Positions 1-6,410 of a stretch of DNA of 14,513 bases are shown here, piece after piece. Position 1 is the first letter of the stretch. The number at the start of each line of letters is the position of its first letter. The translations under genes and the position numbers were made by a program. Source of the DNA: Betaproteobacteria bacterium. GTDB taxonomy: Bacteria > Pseudomonadota > Gammaproteobacteria > Burkholderiales > SG8-39. Below the pieces are notes generated by a model. The model was not told where the DNA came from, did not search any database, and was given only the letters and a program-made list of their open reading frames with translations. The DNA lies in assembly GCA_012274205.1 (NCBI GenBank), contig JAAOZY010000411.1:1-14513 (forward strand). The letters run 5' to 3'.

Positions 1-2
1 GC

Positions 3-827
3 GCGCCGCGCGAGTGGAACCTCACGCTGGGCCGGTGGAGCACCTACCTGCCGGTCGGAGCCAGCCTGACCATGCTGGCGAGCCCGGTCCTGCTCGGTTC
101 CGTGGGCTGGCGCGGCCTGTGGCTCGTCATCGTGCTGATTACGCTGGCCTGCGGCGCGGCGCTATGGCGCGCGCGCGCCGCATACGCGCCGGCGCAGCGC
201 GGTTCGGTGCGCACGCTGTCCGCGCTGGGTCAGGCACTGCGCCAACCCGGACCCTGGTGGCTGGGTCTGAGTTTCGGCTGCTATGCCCTGATGTTCTACG
301 CGGTAATGGTGTGGCTGCCCACCTTCCTGGTGCAGGAGCGCGGCGCTTCGGTCACGGCGGCCGCACTGTTCACCGCCGCCTTCGTCGCGGTCAATGTGGG
401 CGGCAACCTGCTCGGCAGTTGGCTGATGCACCGCGCGGCGCCGCGCGGCGCGGTAGTCAGCCTCAGCTTCCTCGTCATGGCAGTGTGCGCATGCGGCATT
501 TTCTCCCCGGCGCTGCCCGATGCGCTGCGCGCCTTGCTGTGCATGCTTTTCATGTTTGCCGGCGGCACGATTCCGGCGGCAGTGCTGTCCGGTTCGCAGG
601 TCTACGCGCGCGATGCCCGCCAGGTCAGCAGCGTCCAGGGCGTGATCGTGCAACTCGCCCAGCTCGGCCCTTTTTTCGGCCCGCCGCTGGTCGCTGCAGT
701 GGTCTCGGGCGAAAACAGCTGGTCGGCGGCGCTGTGGGTGCTGCTCGCCGCCGCCGCCGTGGGCACGCTGTTCGCCCAGCTCGCCGCGCGCGCCGAGCGC
801 AGGGCGGGACGCGCGACGGCCATCTAG
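3..827 (+). CDS. MFS transporter, C-terminal part (5' end outside window)
   Basis: This is the 3' portion of a major facilitator superfamily permease, an inner-membrane secondary transporter. The reading frame is open from the left edge, so the true start lies outside the window; the first in-frame ATG (72) is internal. About 274 residues are visible. They form about eight hydrophobic segments, interrupted by a basic, hydrophilic loop (around residues 58-75, with RARAAYAPAQRG) that looks like the central cytoplasmic loop between the two six-helix halves. Glycine- and proline-rich helices (GRWSTYLPVG near the start, LGPFFGPPLV near the end) are typical of MFS folds. The tail is short and basic (ARAERRAGRA). 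The substrate cannot be told. The gene ends in TAG, and a two-hairpin repeat begins immediately after it. The converging gene on the other strand ends at 930. Family assignment is fairly sure; function is open. Confidence 0.8.
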   Translation, partial: APREWNLTLGRWSTYLPVGASLTMLASPVLLGSVGWRGLWLVIVLITLACGAALWRARAAYAPAQRGSVRTLSALGQALRQPGPWWLGLSFGCYALMFYAVMVWLPTFLVQERGASVTAAALFTAAFVAVNVGGNLLGSWLMHRAAPRGAVVSLSFLVMAVCACGIFSPALPDALRALLCMLFMFAGGTIPAAVLSGSQVYARDARQVSSVQGVIVQLAQLGPFFGPPLVAAVVSGENSWSAALWVLLAAAAVGTLFAQLAARAERRAGRATAI

Positions 828-907
828 GAGCCCGTAACAAAAGTCATTTTGTTACGGCCGACATAGGGGAGCATGAGGGGAATGATCCCCTTATAGACCA
901 ACAGACC
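828..907 (+). repeat. Two-hairpin dispersed repeat, copy A
   Basis: This copy fills most of the gap between the MFS stop and the converging SPFH gene. Hairpin 1 is a perfect 11-bp stem (CCGTAACAAAA at 832-842, loop GTCA, complement at 847-857). Hairpin 2 is ATGAGGGGA (873-881), loop ATGA, TCCCCTTAT (886-894), with one G-T wobble. Between them is a GGCC spacer. The core GGGGAGCATGAGGGGA (866-881) is identical to copy B (5475-5490). The first 30 bases from 831 match copy C (from 10624) at 27 positions. There is no T-tract after either hairpin, so it is not a standard intrinsic terminator, although hairpin 1 starts only 5 bases after the stop codon. Confidence 0.8.
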
Positions 908-911
908 CTGA

Positions 912-928
912 CGCGCCGGCGCGGCGCG
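912..928 (-). terminator. GC-rich hairpin downstream of the SPFH gene
   Basis: CGCGCC (912-917) and GGCGCG (923-928) can pair around a 5-base loop directly after the stop of the minus-strand SPFH gene. No U-tract follows on that strand, and such stems are frequent by chance in GC-rich DNA. It is a possible transcript end only. Confidence 0.25.
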
Positions 929-929
929 C

Positions 930-1925
930 TCAGGCCGGCTTGGCCTGGGCCGCCCTGGTCCGGTCGAGCATGGTCATGGCCGAGGTGACCAGCGTGGCCA
1001 TATCGCCCAGGTTGGCCGGAACGATCAGCGTATTGTTGGTCTTGGCCAGATAGGCGAAAGCATTGACATACTGCTCGGCGACTTTCAGGTTGGCCGCCTG
1101 CTGCCCGCCTTCCTTGGCCAGCGACTCCGCCACCGCGGTCACCGCGGCCGCGGTTGCCTCGGCGATCAGGCGGATCGACGTGGCGTCGCCCTGGGCCTTG
1201 TTGATCACCGCAGCCTTGGCGCCCTCGGACTTGAGGATGGCCGCCTGCTTTTCGCCCTCGGCGATATTGATCTCCTGCTGCTTCTGGCCTTCGGACTTCG
1301 CGATCAGCGCGCGCTTTTCGCGCTCGGCGGTGATCTGCGCCTGCATTGCGCGCAATATGGTTTCCGGCGGGGTGATGTTCTTGATCTCATAGCGCAGCAC
1401 CTTCACCCCCCAGGAGCGGCCGGCTTCGTCCAGCACGGAAACAACCTGACGGTTCATTTCGTCGCGGCTTTCGAAGGTCTTGTCCAGCTCCATCTTGCCG
1501 ATTTCGCTGCGCAACGCGGTCTGCGCGAGCTGCGTGATCGCCGCGATGTAGTTCGAGGAACCGTAGGAGGCAAGGCGCGGGTCGGTGACCTGGAAATAGA
1601 TGACGCCGTCCACGGACAGCTGCGTATTGTCGCGGCTGATGCATATCTGCTCGGGCACGTCGAGCGGCACCTCCTTCAACGAGTGGGTGTAGGCGACGCG
1701 GTCGACAAAAGGCACGATCACGTTCAGCCCGGGCTGCAGGATGGCGTGGAACTTGCCCAGGCGCTCCACCACCCAGGCGCTCTGCTGCGGCACCACGCGC
1801 ACGCCCTCGACCACGAATACGATCGCCACTGCAAGTATGAAAAACGGAATGGTGAAACCGCGCGTCTGCTGGAACTGCGAGATCGCGATGGTGGCGATCA
1901 GGACGGCAATAAACTTCGGAAACAT
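930..1925 (-). CDS. SPFH/Band 7 (stomatin/paraslipin, QmcA-like) membrane protein
   Basis: A 331-residue stomatin-like protein. Such proteins form large membrane-associated oligomers linked to membrane-protein quality control and microdomains. The N-terminus has two hydrophobic stretches (about 3-16 and 27-44). It is followed by the prohibitin-homology core with VVERLGKFHAILQPGLN, an invariant-looking stretch of the paraslipin branch, and by HSLKEVPLDVPEQ. From about residue 200 comes a charged, alanine-rich helical/coiled-coil part (AEREKRALIAKSEGQKQQE) and a hydrophobic tail region. I chose the ATG at 1925: AGGGAG lies about 7 bases upstream and the protein then begins with the membrane segment. 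The open frame extends 24 codons further upstream without family-like sequence. The nfeD gene lies 75 bases upstream on the same strand, the usual partner order (compare E. coli ybbJ-qmcA), so the two are probably one operon. Confidence 0.93.
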   Translation of the reverse strand: MFPKFIAVLIATIAISQFQQTRGFTIPFFILAVAIVFVVEGVRVVPQQSAWVVERLGKFHAILQPGLNVIVPFVDRVAYTHSLKEVPLDVPEQICISRDNTQLSVDGVIYFQVTDPRLASYGSSNYIAAITQLAQTALRSEIGKMELDKTFESRDEMNRQVVSVLDEAGRSWGVKVLRYEIKNITPPETILRAMQAQITAEREKRALIAKSEGQKQQEINIAEGEKQAAILKSEGAKAAVINKAQGDATSIRLIAEATAAAVTAVAESLAKEGGQQAANLKVAEQYVNAFAYLAKTNNTLIVPANLGDMATLVTSAMTMLDRTRAAQAKPA

Positions 1926-2000
1926 GGGTATTCTCCCTAGAAAGTCGTTTGCCGAGGGCATGCTGCGGAACGGACGCGCCTTTTCCCGCATCTCCATGCC

Positions 2001-2423
2001 TCAGGGCCTGTCCTTCGAGACCTTGAGCGTATTGCCCTCCACCGCACGGATGAACAGCACCTCGCCGCGGTCGAACTCGCGCTCGCCCTCGACTTCGGCG
2101 TCCCACTGCGTATTGCGATATTTGACCCGCGCCGCTCCCTGCGCGCGGTCCACCCAGGCTTCGAGCGTGACCGCCTGACCCAGGTCCAGCGACGCCATAT
2201 CGGGCTTCTGCATCGTCTTGCGCTGCCGCTGCACCCAGAATACGCCGGCGACAGCGACTGCTGCCGCACACAAGGCCTCCAGCCAGAATCCCTGGCCGAA
2301 CCAGGCCATGGCCGAGCCGGCGAACGCGGCTATGCCCAGGACCAGCAGGAAAAACGTGCCGGTGACGAGTTCGGCGATGACTAAGGCGAATCCGGCTACG
2401 AGCCAGATCAGATAAGTTTCCAT
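2001..2423 (-). CDS. NfeD-family membrane protein
   Basis: A 140-residue protein of the short NfeD type (as E. coli YbbJ), the usual partner of stomatin/SPFH proteins. Three hydrophobic segments are visible at about residues 4-24, 27-44 and 47-63 (starting METYLIWLVAGFALVIAEL). A soluble C-terminal part (about 75-140) follows, containing GQAVTLEAWVDRAQGAARVKY and GEVLFIRAVEGNTLKV, the expected OB-fold region of NfeD. There is no ClpP-like protease domain as in the long NfeD form. The protein is expected in the inner membrane, with the OB-fold binding the SPFH partner encoded just downstream. The start at 2423 gives the usual N-terminus; the Shine-Dalgarno sequence is weak (GAAAG). It is divergent from the dioxygenase gene across a short gap holding an 8-bp inverted repeat. 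Confidence 0.9.
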   Translation of the reverse strand: METYLIWLVAGFALVIAELVTGTFFLLVLGIAAFAGSAMAWFGQGFWLEALCAAAVAVAGVFWVQRQRKTMQKPDMASLDLGQAVTLEAWVDRAQGAARVKYRNTQWDAEVEGEREFDRGEVLFIRAVEGNTLKVSKDRP

Positions 2424-2430
2424 GGGCTTT

Positions 2431-2450
2431 CACAACGCGCAGGCGTTGTG
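2431..2450. repeat. Perfect 8-bp inverted repeat upstream of nfeD
   Basis: CACAACGC (2431-2438) and GCGTTGTG (2443-2450) flank the loop GCAG. It starts 7 bases upstream of the nfeD start codon, in the divergent region shared with the dioxygenase gene. It could be a hairpin in the nfeD leader or a small operator; the sequence alone does not decide. Confidence 0.5.
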
Positions 2451-2560
2451 CATCATAGCCCAATACTGCGGCAGGCGGCGTTGCATCGCCGTAACTGCGC
2501 GGCTGCGCTATCATGGGCGAAAATGGCGGCGAATATGCCGAAGCGCATAAATGAACCGCG

Positions 2561-2565
2561 GGAGG
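2561..2565 (+). promoter_or_regulatory. Strong ribosome binding site deciding a TTG start
   Basis: GGAGG sits 5 bases before TTG at 2571, an ideal distance. The in-frame ATG codons further upstream (2448, 2523, 2535) have no comparable site. A TATCAT box at 2509-2514, if a real -10, would put the transcript start near 2521 and exclude the 2448 start. Confidence 0.6.
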
Positions 2566-2570
2566 CAGGG

Positions 2571-3668
2571 TTGAAATCAGACAGCAGCGTCCACCGCGAG
2601 GCAGGCAGCCTCGCCGGCATCGTTCCGAGCGTCAATCTCGCCGCCGAGCCCGGCCGCATGGACTTCTACGAGCGCGCCCGCGCGTTGCGGCTCGCGCCGC
2701 TGTGGCGCGTGCTGCACGGCCTCGTCACCGACCGGCCGGCACCGCGCTGCGTGCCGGCGATCTGGCGCTACGCCGAGGTCCGGCCCTATCTGATGGAGGC
2801 ATGCAAGCTGATCAGCGCGGAGGAAGCGGAACGCCGCGTCATGGTGCTGGAAAATCCCGGATTGCCGGGCGAGTCGCGCATCACGCAAAGCCTGTTCGCC
2901 GGCCTGCAGATCATCCTGCCGGGCGAAATCGCGCCGGCACACAAGCACGTGGCATCGGCGCTGCGCTTCATCATCGAAGGGCGCAACGCCTACACCGCGG
3001 TCGCGGGCGAGCGCACCATGATGGAACCCGGCGATTTCGTCATCACCCCGTCCATGACCTGGCACGACCATGGCAACGAAGGCGATGCGCCCATGGTCTG
3101 GCTCGACGGCCTGGACATGCATATCGTCAACCTGATGTGCGCGAGCTTTCGCGAAGGCTATCCGGGCAGGGTGCATCCGCTCGACCGCCCCGAGGGCGCC
3201 GCTGCCGCCGAAGCCGGACACAACCTGCTGCCGGTCGACGCGAGCTACGCCTCGCAGACCTCGCCGATATTCAACTATCCCTACCGCCGCACGCGCGAGA
3301 CGCTCGATCAATTGGCGCGTTTTCGCGCCGCCGACCCCTGGCATGCGCACAAAATGAAGTACATCAACCCGGTCAACGGCGGCTGGGCCATGCCGACCAT
3401 GTCCACCTGGATGCAGCTTATTCCCAAAGGGTTCGAGACCACGGCCTACCGCTCCACCGACAGCGCAATTTTCACCGTGGTCGAAGGCACCGGCTCGAGC
3501 CGGATCGGCGGCGAGTCCTTCGACTGGGGCCCGCATGACATTTTCGTCGCGCCGAGCTGGGCCGCGCATCAGCACCGCGCTTCGAGCGACGCGGTGATTT
3601 TCATCTACTCCGACCGCGTGGTGCAGGAGAAACTCGACTTCTGGCGCGAGCTGAAGTCCCCGGCTTGA
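2571..3668 (+). CDS. Gentisate 1,2-dioxygenase-type double-cupin ring-cleavage enzyme
   Basis: A 365-residue bicupin of the gentisate 1,2-dioxygenase family, which opens gentisate to maleylpyruvate with Fe(II) and O2. In the N-terminal cupin the iron ligands fit the family: HKH at 124-126 and H165 in TWHDHG, with the same 39-residue spacing between second and third histidine as I recall for E. coli O157 gentisate dioxygenase (H104, H106, H145). R132 follows in ALRFIIEG. The second cupin runs from about 280 to 355 (IFTVVEGTGSSRIGG, DIFVAPSWAAHQH). I place the start at TTG 2571 because of the strong GGAGG; upstream in-frame ATGs (2535, 2523, 2448) are alternatives adding 12, 16 or 41 residues that do not look like this family. 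Close relatives act on salicylate or 1-hydroxy-2-naphthoate, so the substrate is not certain. No maleylpyruvate isomerase or fumarylpyruvate hydrolase gene is nearby. Confidence 0.88.
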   Translation: MKSDSSVHREAGSLAGIVPSVNLAAEPGRMDFYERARALRLAPLWRVLHGLVTDRPAPRCVPAIWRYAEVRPYLMEACKLISAEEAERRVMVLENPGLPGESRITQSLFAGLQIILPGEIAPAHKHVASALRFIIEGRNAYTAVAGERTMMEPGDFVITPSMTWHDHGNEGDAPMVWLDGLDMHIVNLMCASFREGYPGRVHPLDRPEGAAAAEAGHNLLPVDASYASQTSPIFNYPYRRTRETLDQLARFRAADPWHAHKMKYINPVNGGWAMPTMSTWMQLIPKGFETTAYRSTDSAIFTVVEGTGSSRIGGESFDWGPHDIFVAPSWAAHQHRASSDAVIFIYSDRVVQEKLDFWRELKSPA

Positions 3669-3671
3669 AGC

Positions 3672-3695
3672 GCCGCCAGCGCTGCTGGTAGCGGC
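3672..3695 (+). terminator. Hairpin after the dioxygenase gene
   Basis: GCCG-CCAGC (3672-3680) pairs with GCTGG (3684-3688) and CGGC (3692-3695), with a 3-base loop and a TAG bulge. It begins 3 bases after the stop codon. There is no T-tract, so it is at best an imperfect or Rho-assisted terminator. It overlaps the putative -35 of the next gene. Confidence 0.4.
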
Positions 3696-3713
3696 ACTCT
3701 GGCGCGCTATAAT
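3685..3713 (+). promoter_or_regulatory. Candidate sigma-70 promoter of the diguanylate cyclase gene
   Basis: A perfect TATAAT (3708-3713) is preceded at 17 bases by the poor -35 CTGGTA (3685-3690). The predicted start near 3720 leaves a leader of about 47 bases before the GTG start at 3767. A perfect -10 in such GC-rich DNA is notable. Confidence 0.45.
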
Positions 3714-3766
3714 CGGTTCGTCGCAGCACCAAGCCAGCATACGGTCGGCTGGCCTCAGGGGGAAGA

Positions 3767-4822
3767 GTGCAGACAAAGCCCGTTGAAGTACTGAGCATCG
3801 AACAGGAAGAGCTGCGCGGGATCACGCGCACAGTCGGCGAGATCGAGTGGCTGCTGCTGATCCTGGTGCTGCTCTACCAGGTGTTCGAAGGGCCGCTGGC
3901 GGCGGACCAGGCGGCGATTTCCGCCGGGCTGTTCTTCTATGCGGCGTTCGTGCTCGGTTTCCGCTACACCAACTTCTACAAGTCCGAGTCGCGCTGGAAA
4001 ATCGCCATCGAGACCTTCGTGATGGTGCTGTTCATCACCTGGGTGCTGTGGTACACCGGCAAACTCGCGAGCCCGCTGGTCAACGCCTACCTGCTGGTCA
4101 TCATCACCAGTGCGCTCGCGCTGGGCAAGCTCACCACCATGTTCGAGATGGCGCTGATCAGCGCCTGCTTCGTGCTGCTCGGCGGCAACTCCCCCTCGGG
4201 CGAAGTGCTGACGCTCGCCTATATCGGCGGAATGATCGCGCAGCTCGCGCCGATGCTCCTGGTTGCGTACATCACCACCATGTTTTCCGCCGACATTCGC
4301 TTCGGCCTGAACCGCGCGCGGCTGCTGTCCGAGACCGATGACCTCACCGGCATCTATAACATGCGCGGCTTCGCCATCATCGCCGACCGCCTGTTCAATC
4401 AGGCGGTGCGCTACAACCGCGCCACCAGCGTGCTGATGATCGACGTGGACAAGCTCAAGTCCGTCAACGACCTGAACGGGCACGAGGCCGGCAACCAGCT
4501 GCTGAAACTGGTGGCGAAATGCATCGAGACCGAACTGCGCCACACCGACGTGCTGGCGCGCTACGGCGGCGACGAGTTCGTGGCGCTGCTGCCCGAGGCG
4601 CCTTCGGGCATGGCGCTCGAAGTGGCGCAGCGCATCATCAAGGCGGTGGCTGACACGCCGCTGGAATTCGAGGGCGCGCGCATCGACACCAGCGTCAGCA
4701 TCGGCCTGGCAACCTACCCCGACGACGGCCGCAGCATCGACACCATCCAGGGCCGCGCCGACCGCGCCATGTACATGGCCAAGGACCAGGGGCGCAATCG
4801 CGTGGTGAAGTTCAGCGCCTGA
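3767..4822 (+). CDS. Membrane-anchored diguanylate cyclase (GGDEF protein)
   Basis: A 351-residue protein predicted to make cyclic di-GMP from two GTP. The N-terminal half (about 28-172) holds five or six hydrophobic segments with short loops and no periplasmic domain of note; I do not recognise it as a named MASE domain. The catalytic domain begins at LSETDDLTGIYNMRGF (187-202), with DVDKLKSVND and NGHEAGNQLL, and has the intact signature GGDEF at 267-271. RHTD (258-261) lies exactly five residues before GGDEF, so the inhibitory I-site (RxxD) for product feedback is present. No EAL or HD-GYP domain follows. The start is GTG 3767, preceded by GGGGGA at 3 bases. A perfect TATAAT box lies upstream. 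It ends 32 bases from the converging SRPBCC gene. An active enzyme is likely; the input signal is unknown. Confidence 0.93.
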   Translation: MQTKPVEVLSIEQEELRGITRTVGEIEWLLLILVLLYQVFEGPLAADQAAISAGLFFYAAFVLGFRYTNFYKSESRWKIAIETFVMVLFITWVLWYTGKLASPLVNAYLLVIITSALALGKLTTMFEMALISACFVLLGGNSPSGEVLTLAYIGGMIAQLAPMLLVAYITTMFSADIRFGLNRARLLSETDDLTGIYNMRGFAIIADRLFNQAVRYNRATSVLMIDVDKLKSVNDLNGHEAGNQLLKLVAKCIETELRHTDVLARYGGDEFVALLPEAPSGMALEVAQRIIKAVADTPLEFEGARIDTSVSIGLATYPDDGRSIDTIQGRADRAMYMAKDQGRNRVVKFSA

Positions 4823-4832
4823 GCGCTCCGTC

Positions 4833-4852
4833 GCGCCGGCCGAAAACGGCGC
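4833..4852. terminator. Hairpin between convergent genes
   Basis: GCGCCG (4833-4838) pairs with CGGCGC (4847-4852) around GCCGAAAA, inside the 32-base gap between the converging GGDEF and SRPBCC genes. The position suits a bidirectional transcript end, but neither strand has a T-tract. Confidence 0.4.
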
Positions 4853-4854
4853 AT

Positions 4855-5325
4855 TCAGCCGAGCGTGTCGGTCTGCGCCAGCCGGCGGATGGTGCTGATG
4901 GTGTCGATGTCGGCTTCGACGTAGGCCTGTTTGGCAAAGCTGCTGTAGAGCTCATCCGGCGACTCGGTTGTGCCTGCGCTCAGCGTCTCGTAATCGAAGC
5001 GCACGAACAGCTGGCCTGCCATGGGTTCCTCAATGGTCATCGCCAGCGTGGCGGCGGGCGATTCCCCCGCTGCCTCGATTGCGTAGCACACCTGCCGCAT
5101 CGGGCTGAAGCTGACGCGGTCGCGCAAGCGCAGGCTGCCGAAGCGCAGCACGCGCCGCAGCTCGTTCTCCCAGCGCTCGACCACCTCGAAACTGTCCAGC
5201 CCGAGCACGAACAGCAAGGGGTTCTCGGCGCGCAGCACCAGCCCGCGCCAGAGCTGCTCCCGCGACAGCGGGTCGATCAGCGGATTGAGCGGATCGTTGA
5301 TCTGGATCAGATGACTGAATCTCAT
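4855..5325 (-). CDS. SRPBCC-fold protein, DUF1857/AtaL-like
   Basis: A 156-residue soluble protein that I recognise as the DUF1857 (AtaL-like) branch of the SRPBCC/START fold, small alpha/beta proteins with a deep hydrophobic pocket. The telling N-terminus is FSHLIQINDPLNPLIDPLSR, followed by REQLWRGLVLRAENP. The middle (DRVSFSPMRQVCYAIE) and end (LYSSFAKQAYVEADIDTISTIRRLAQ) fit the domain over nearly its full length. No signal peptide or membrane segment is seen. The ligand and role are unknown; pocket proteins of this fold bind lipids, polyketides or other hydrophobic compounds. The ATG at 5325 matches the family N-terminus. It diverges from the glyQ operon, sharing a 197-base intergenic region. 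Confidence 0.82.
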   Translation of the reverse strand: MRFSHLIQINDPLNPLIDPLSREQLWRGLVLRAENPLLFVLGLDSFEVVERWENELRRVLRFGSLRLRDRVSFSPMRQVCYAIEAAGESPAATLAMTIEEPMAGQLFVRFDYETLSAGTTESPDELYSSFAKQAYVEADIDTISTIRRLAQTDTLG

Positions 5326-5382
5326 GCGCTATTTATAGCACTTCCTGGGCGCGGCGCCCCGTGCCCCGCTTCCCGGTTTACC

Positions 5383-5503
5383 GCTTCAGCGCTTGCTGAA
5401 AGCCTGTAAAATTCCGGCTTTCCGCGCGTCGCGGGAAAACCCGCTGCAAAATGAAATTGCACCGGGCCAATTTTGGGGAGCATGAGGGGAGCTGTCCCCT
5501 CAT
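5383..5503 (+). promoter_or_regulatory. Structured leader region of glyQS
   Basis: Successive hairpins can form here. GCTTCAGC (5383-5390) pairs with GCTGAAAGC (one bulged A). CCGCG (5422-5426) pairs with CGCGG (5430-5434). GCGGG (5431-5435) pairs with CCCGC (5440-5444) around AAAA. The last two are the hairpins of repeat copy B (5445-5461 and 5482-5503). The second and third hairpins share bases 5431-5434 and exclude each other. No T-tract is present. A TAAAAT box (5407-5412) is a weak -10 candidate without a good -35. Any regulatory role is inference. Confidence 0.35.
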
Positions 5504-5516
5504 CTTGAGACAGACT
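5445..5516 (+). repeat. Two-hairpin dispersed repeat, copy B (glyQ leader)
   Basis: Hairpin 1 is diverged (TGCAA at 5445-5449, loop AATGAAA, TTGCA at 5457-5461). A GGGCC spacer follows. Hairpin 2 is a perfect 9-bp stem: ATGAGGGGA (5482-5490), loop GCTG, TCCCCTCAT (5495-5503). The 16-base core GGGGAGCATGAGGGGA is identical to copy A. The 3' edge GAGACAGAC resembles the ACCAACAGAC edge of copy A. The copy ends just 6 bases before the chosen glyQ start codon and replaces any normal ribosome binding site. Confidence 0.72.
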
Positions 5517-5522
5517 CGAATC

Positions 5523-6410
5523 GTGCCGACGTTCCAGGAACTCATCCTCAGGCTGCAGTCCTATTGGGACCGGCACGGCTGCGCGCTGTTGCAGCCCTAC
5601 GACATGGAAGTCGGCGCCGGCACTTCGCACACCGCCACCTTCCTGCGCGCGCTCGGCCCCGAACCGTGGCGCGCCGCCTATGTGCAGCCCTCGCGCCGCC
5701 CCAAGGACGGGCGCTACGGCGACAATCCCAACCGCCTGCAGCATTACTATCAGTACCAGGTCGTGCTCAAGCCCTCGCCGCCGGACATTCTCGAGCTGTA
5801 CATCGGCTCGCTCGAAGCGCTAGGCATAGACCCGCAGGAGCACGACATCCGCTTCGTCGAGGACGACTGGGAAAATCCGACGCTGGGCGCCTGGGGCCTG
5901 GGCTGGGAAGTATGGCTGGACGGCATGGAAGTCACGCAGTTCACCTACTTCCAGCAGGTCGGGGGCATCAACTGCAAACCGATCACGGGCGAGATCACCT
6001 ACGGCATCGAGCGTCTCGCGATGTACCTGCAGGACGTGAAGAGCGTGTTCGACCTGGTGTGGACGCCGGGCGTGACTTACCGCGACGTCTATCACCAGAA
6101 CGAGGTCGAGCAGTCGGCCTACAATTTCGAGCAGTCGGATGCGACTATGCTGTTCCGGCATTTCGGCGACCACGAGGCCGACGCGAAGCGCCTGATCGAG
6201 GCGCAGCTTGCCCTGCCCGCCTATGAAAAAGTGCTGAAGGCTGCGCATACCTTCAACCTGCTCGATGCGCGCGGTGCGATTTCGGTTACCGAGCGTGCCG
6301 CCTACATCGGCCGCATCCGCAATCTGGCCAAGGCGGTGGCCCAGGCTTATTACGAGTCGCGCGAGCGGCTCGGTTTCCCGATGTGCGCGCACAAGGCTGC
6401 TGCCGGATGA
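5523..6410 (+). CDS. glyQ: Glycyl-tRNA synthetase alpha subunit
   Basis: This is the catalytic alpha subunit of the bacterial alpha2-beta2 glycyl-tRNA synthetase, a class II enzyme charging tRNA-Gly in the cytoplasm. The 295 residues match the family over the full length (E. coli about 303): FQELILRLQSYWDRHGCALL at the N-terminus, then LQPYDMEVGAGTSHTATFLR, YVQPSRRPKDGRYGDNPNR, VEDDWENPTLGAWGLGWEVW and EITYGIERLAMYLQ. I chose GTG 5523 because the protein then begins PTFQELI, as in homologues. The open frame runs back to an ATG at 5451, but those 24 extra residues are encoded by repeat copy B and are not part of the family. No clear Shine-Dalgarno precedes GTG (GAGA, 12 bases away), which is unusual. 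The stop overlaps the glyS start (ATGA). First gene of the operon. Confidence 0.96.
   Translation: MPTFQELILRLQSYWDRHGCALLQPYDMEVGAGTSHTATFLRALGPEPWRAAYVQPSRRPKDGRYGDNPNRLQHYYQYQVVLKPSPPDILELYIGSLEALGIDPQEHDIRFVEDDWENPTLGAWGLGWEVWLDGMEVTQFTYFQQVGGINCKPITGEITYGIERLAMYLQDVKSVFDLVWTPGVTYRDVYHQNEVEQSAYNFEQSDATMLFRHFGDHEADAKRLIEAQLALPAYEKVLKAAHTFNLLDARGAISVTERAAYIGRIRNLAKAVAQAYYESRERLGFPMCAHKAAAG

Noticed and set aside
832..857. Hairpin 1 of repeat A as an intrinsic terminator of the MFS gene
   Set aside because: The 11-bp stem is perfect, but it is followed by CGACATAG and not by a T-tract, and the same stem occurs as part of a dispersed element. It was kept under the repeat instead.
2577..3776. 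Minus-strand open frame of 399 codons opposite the dioxygenase
   Set aside because: Antisense shadow of a recognisable double-cupin gene, with no family-like sequence.
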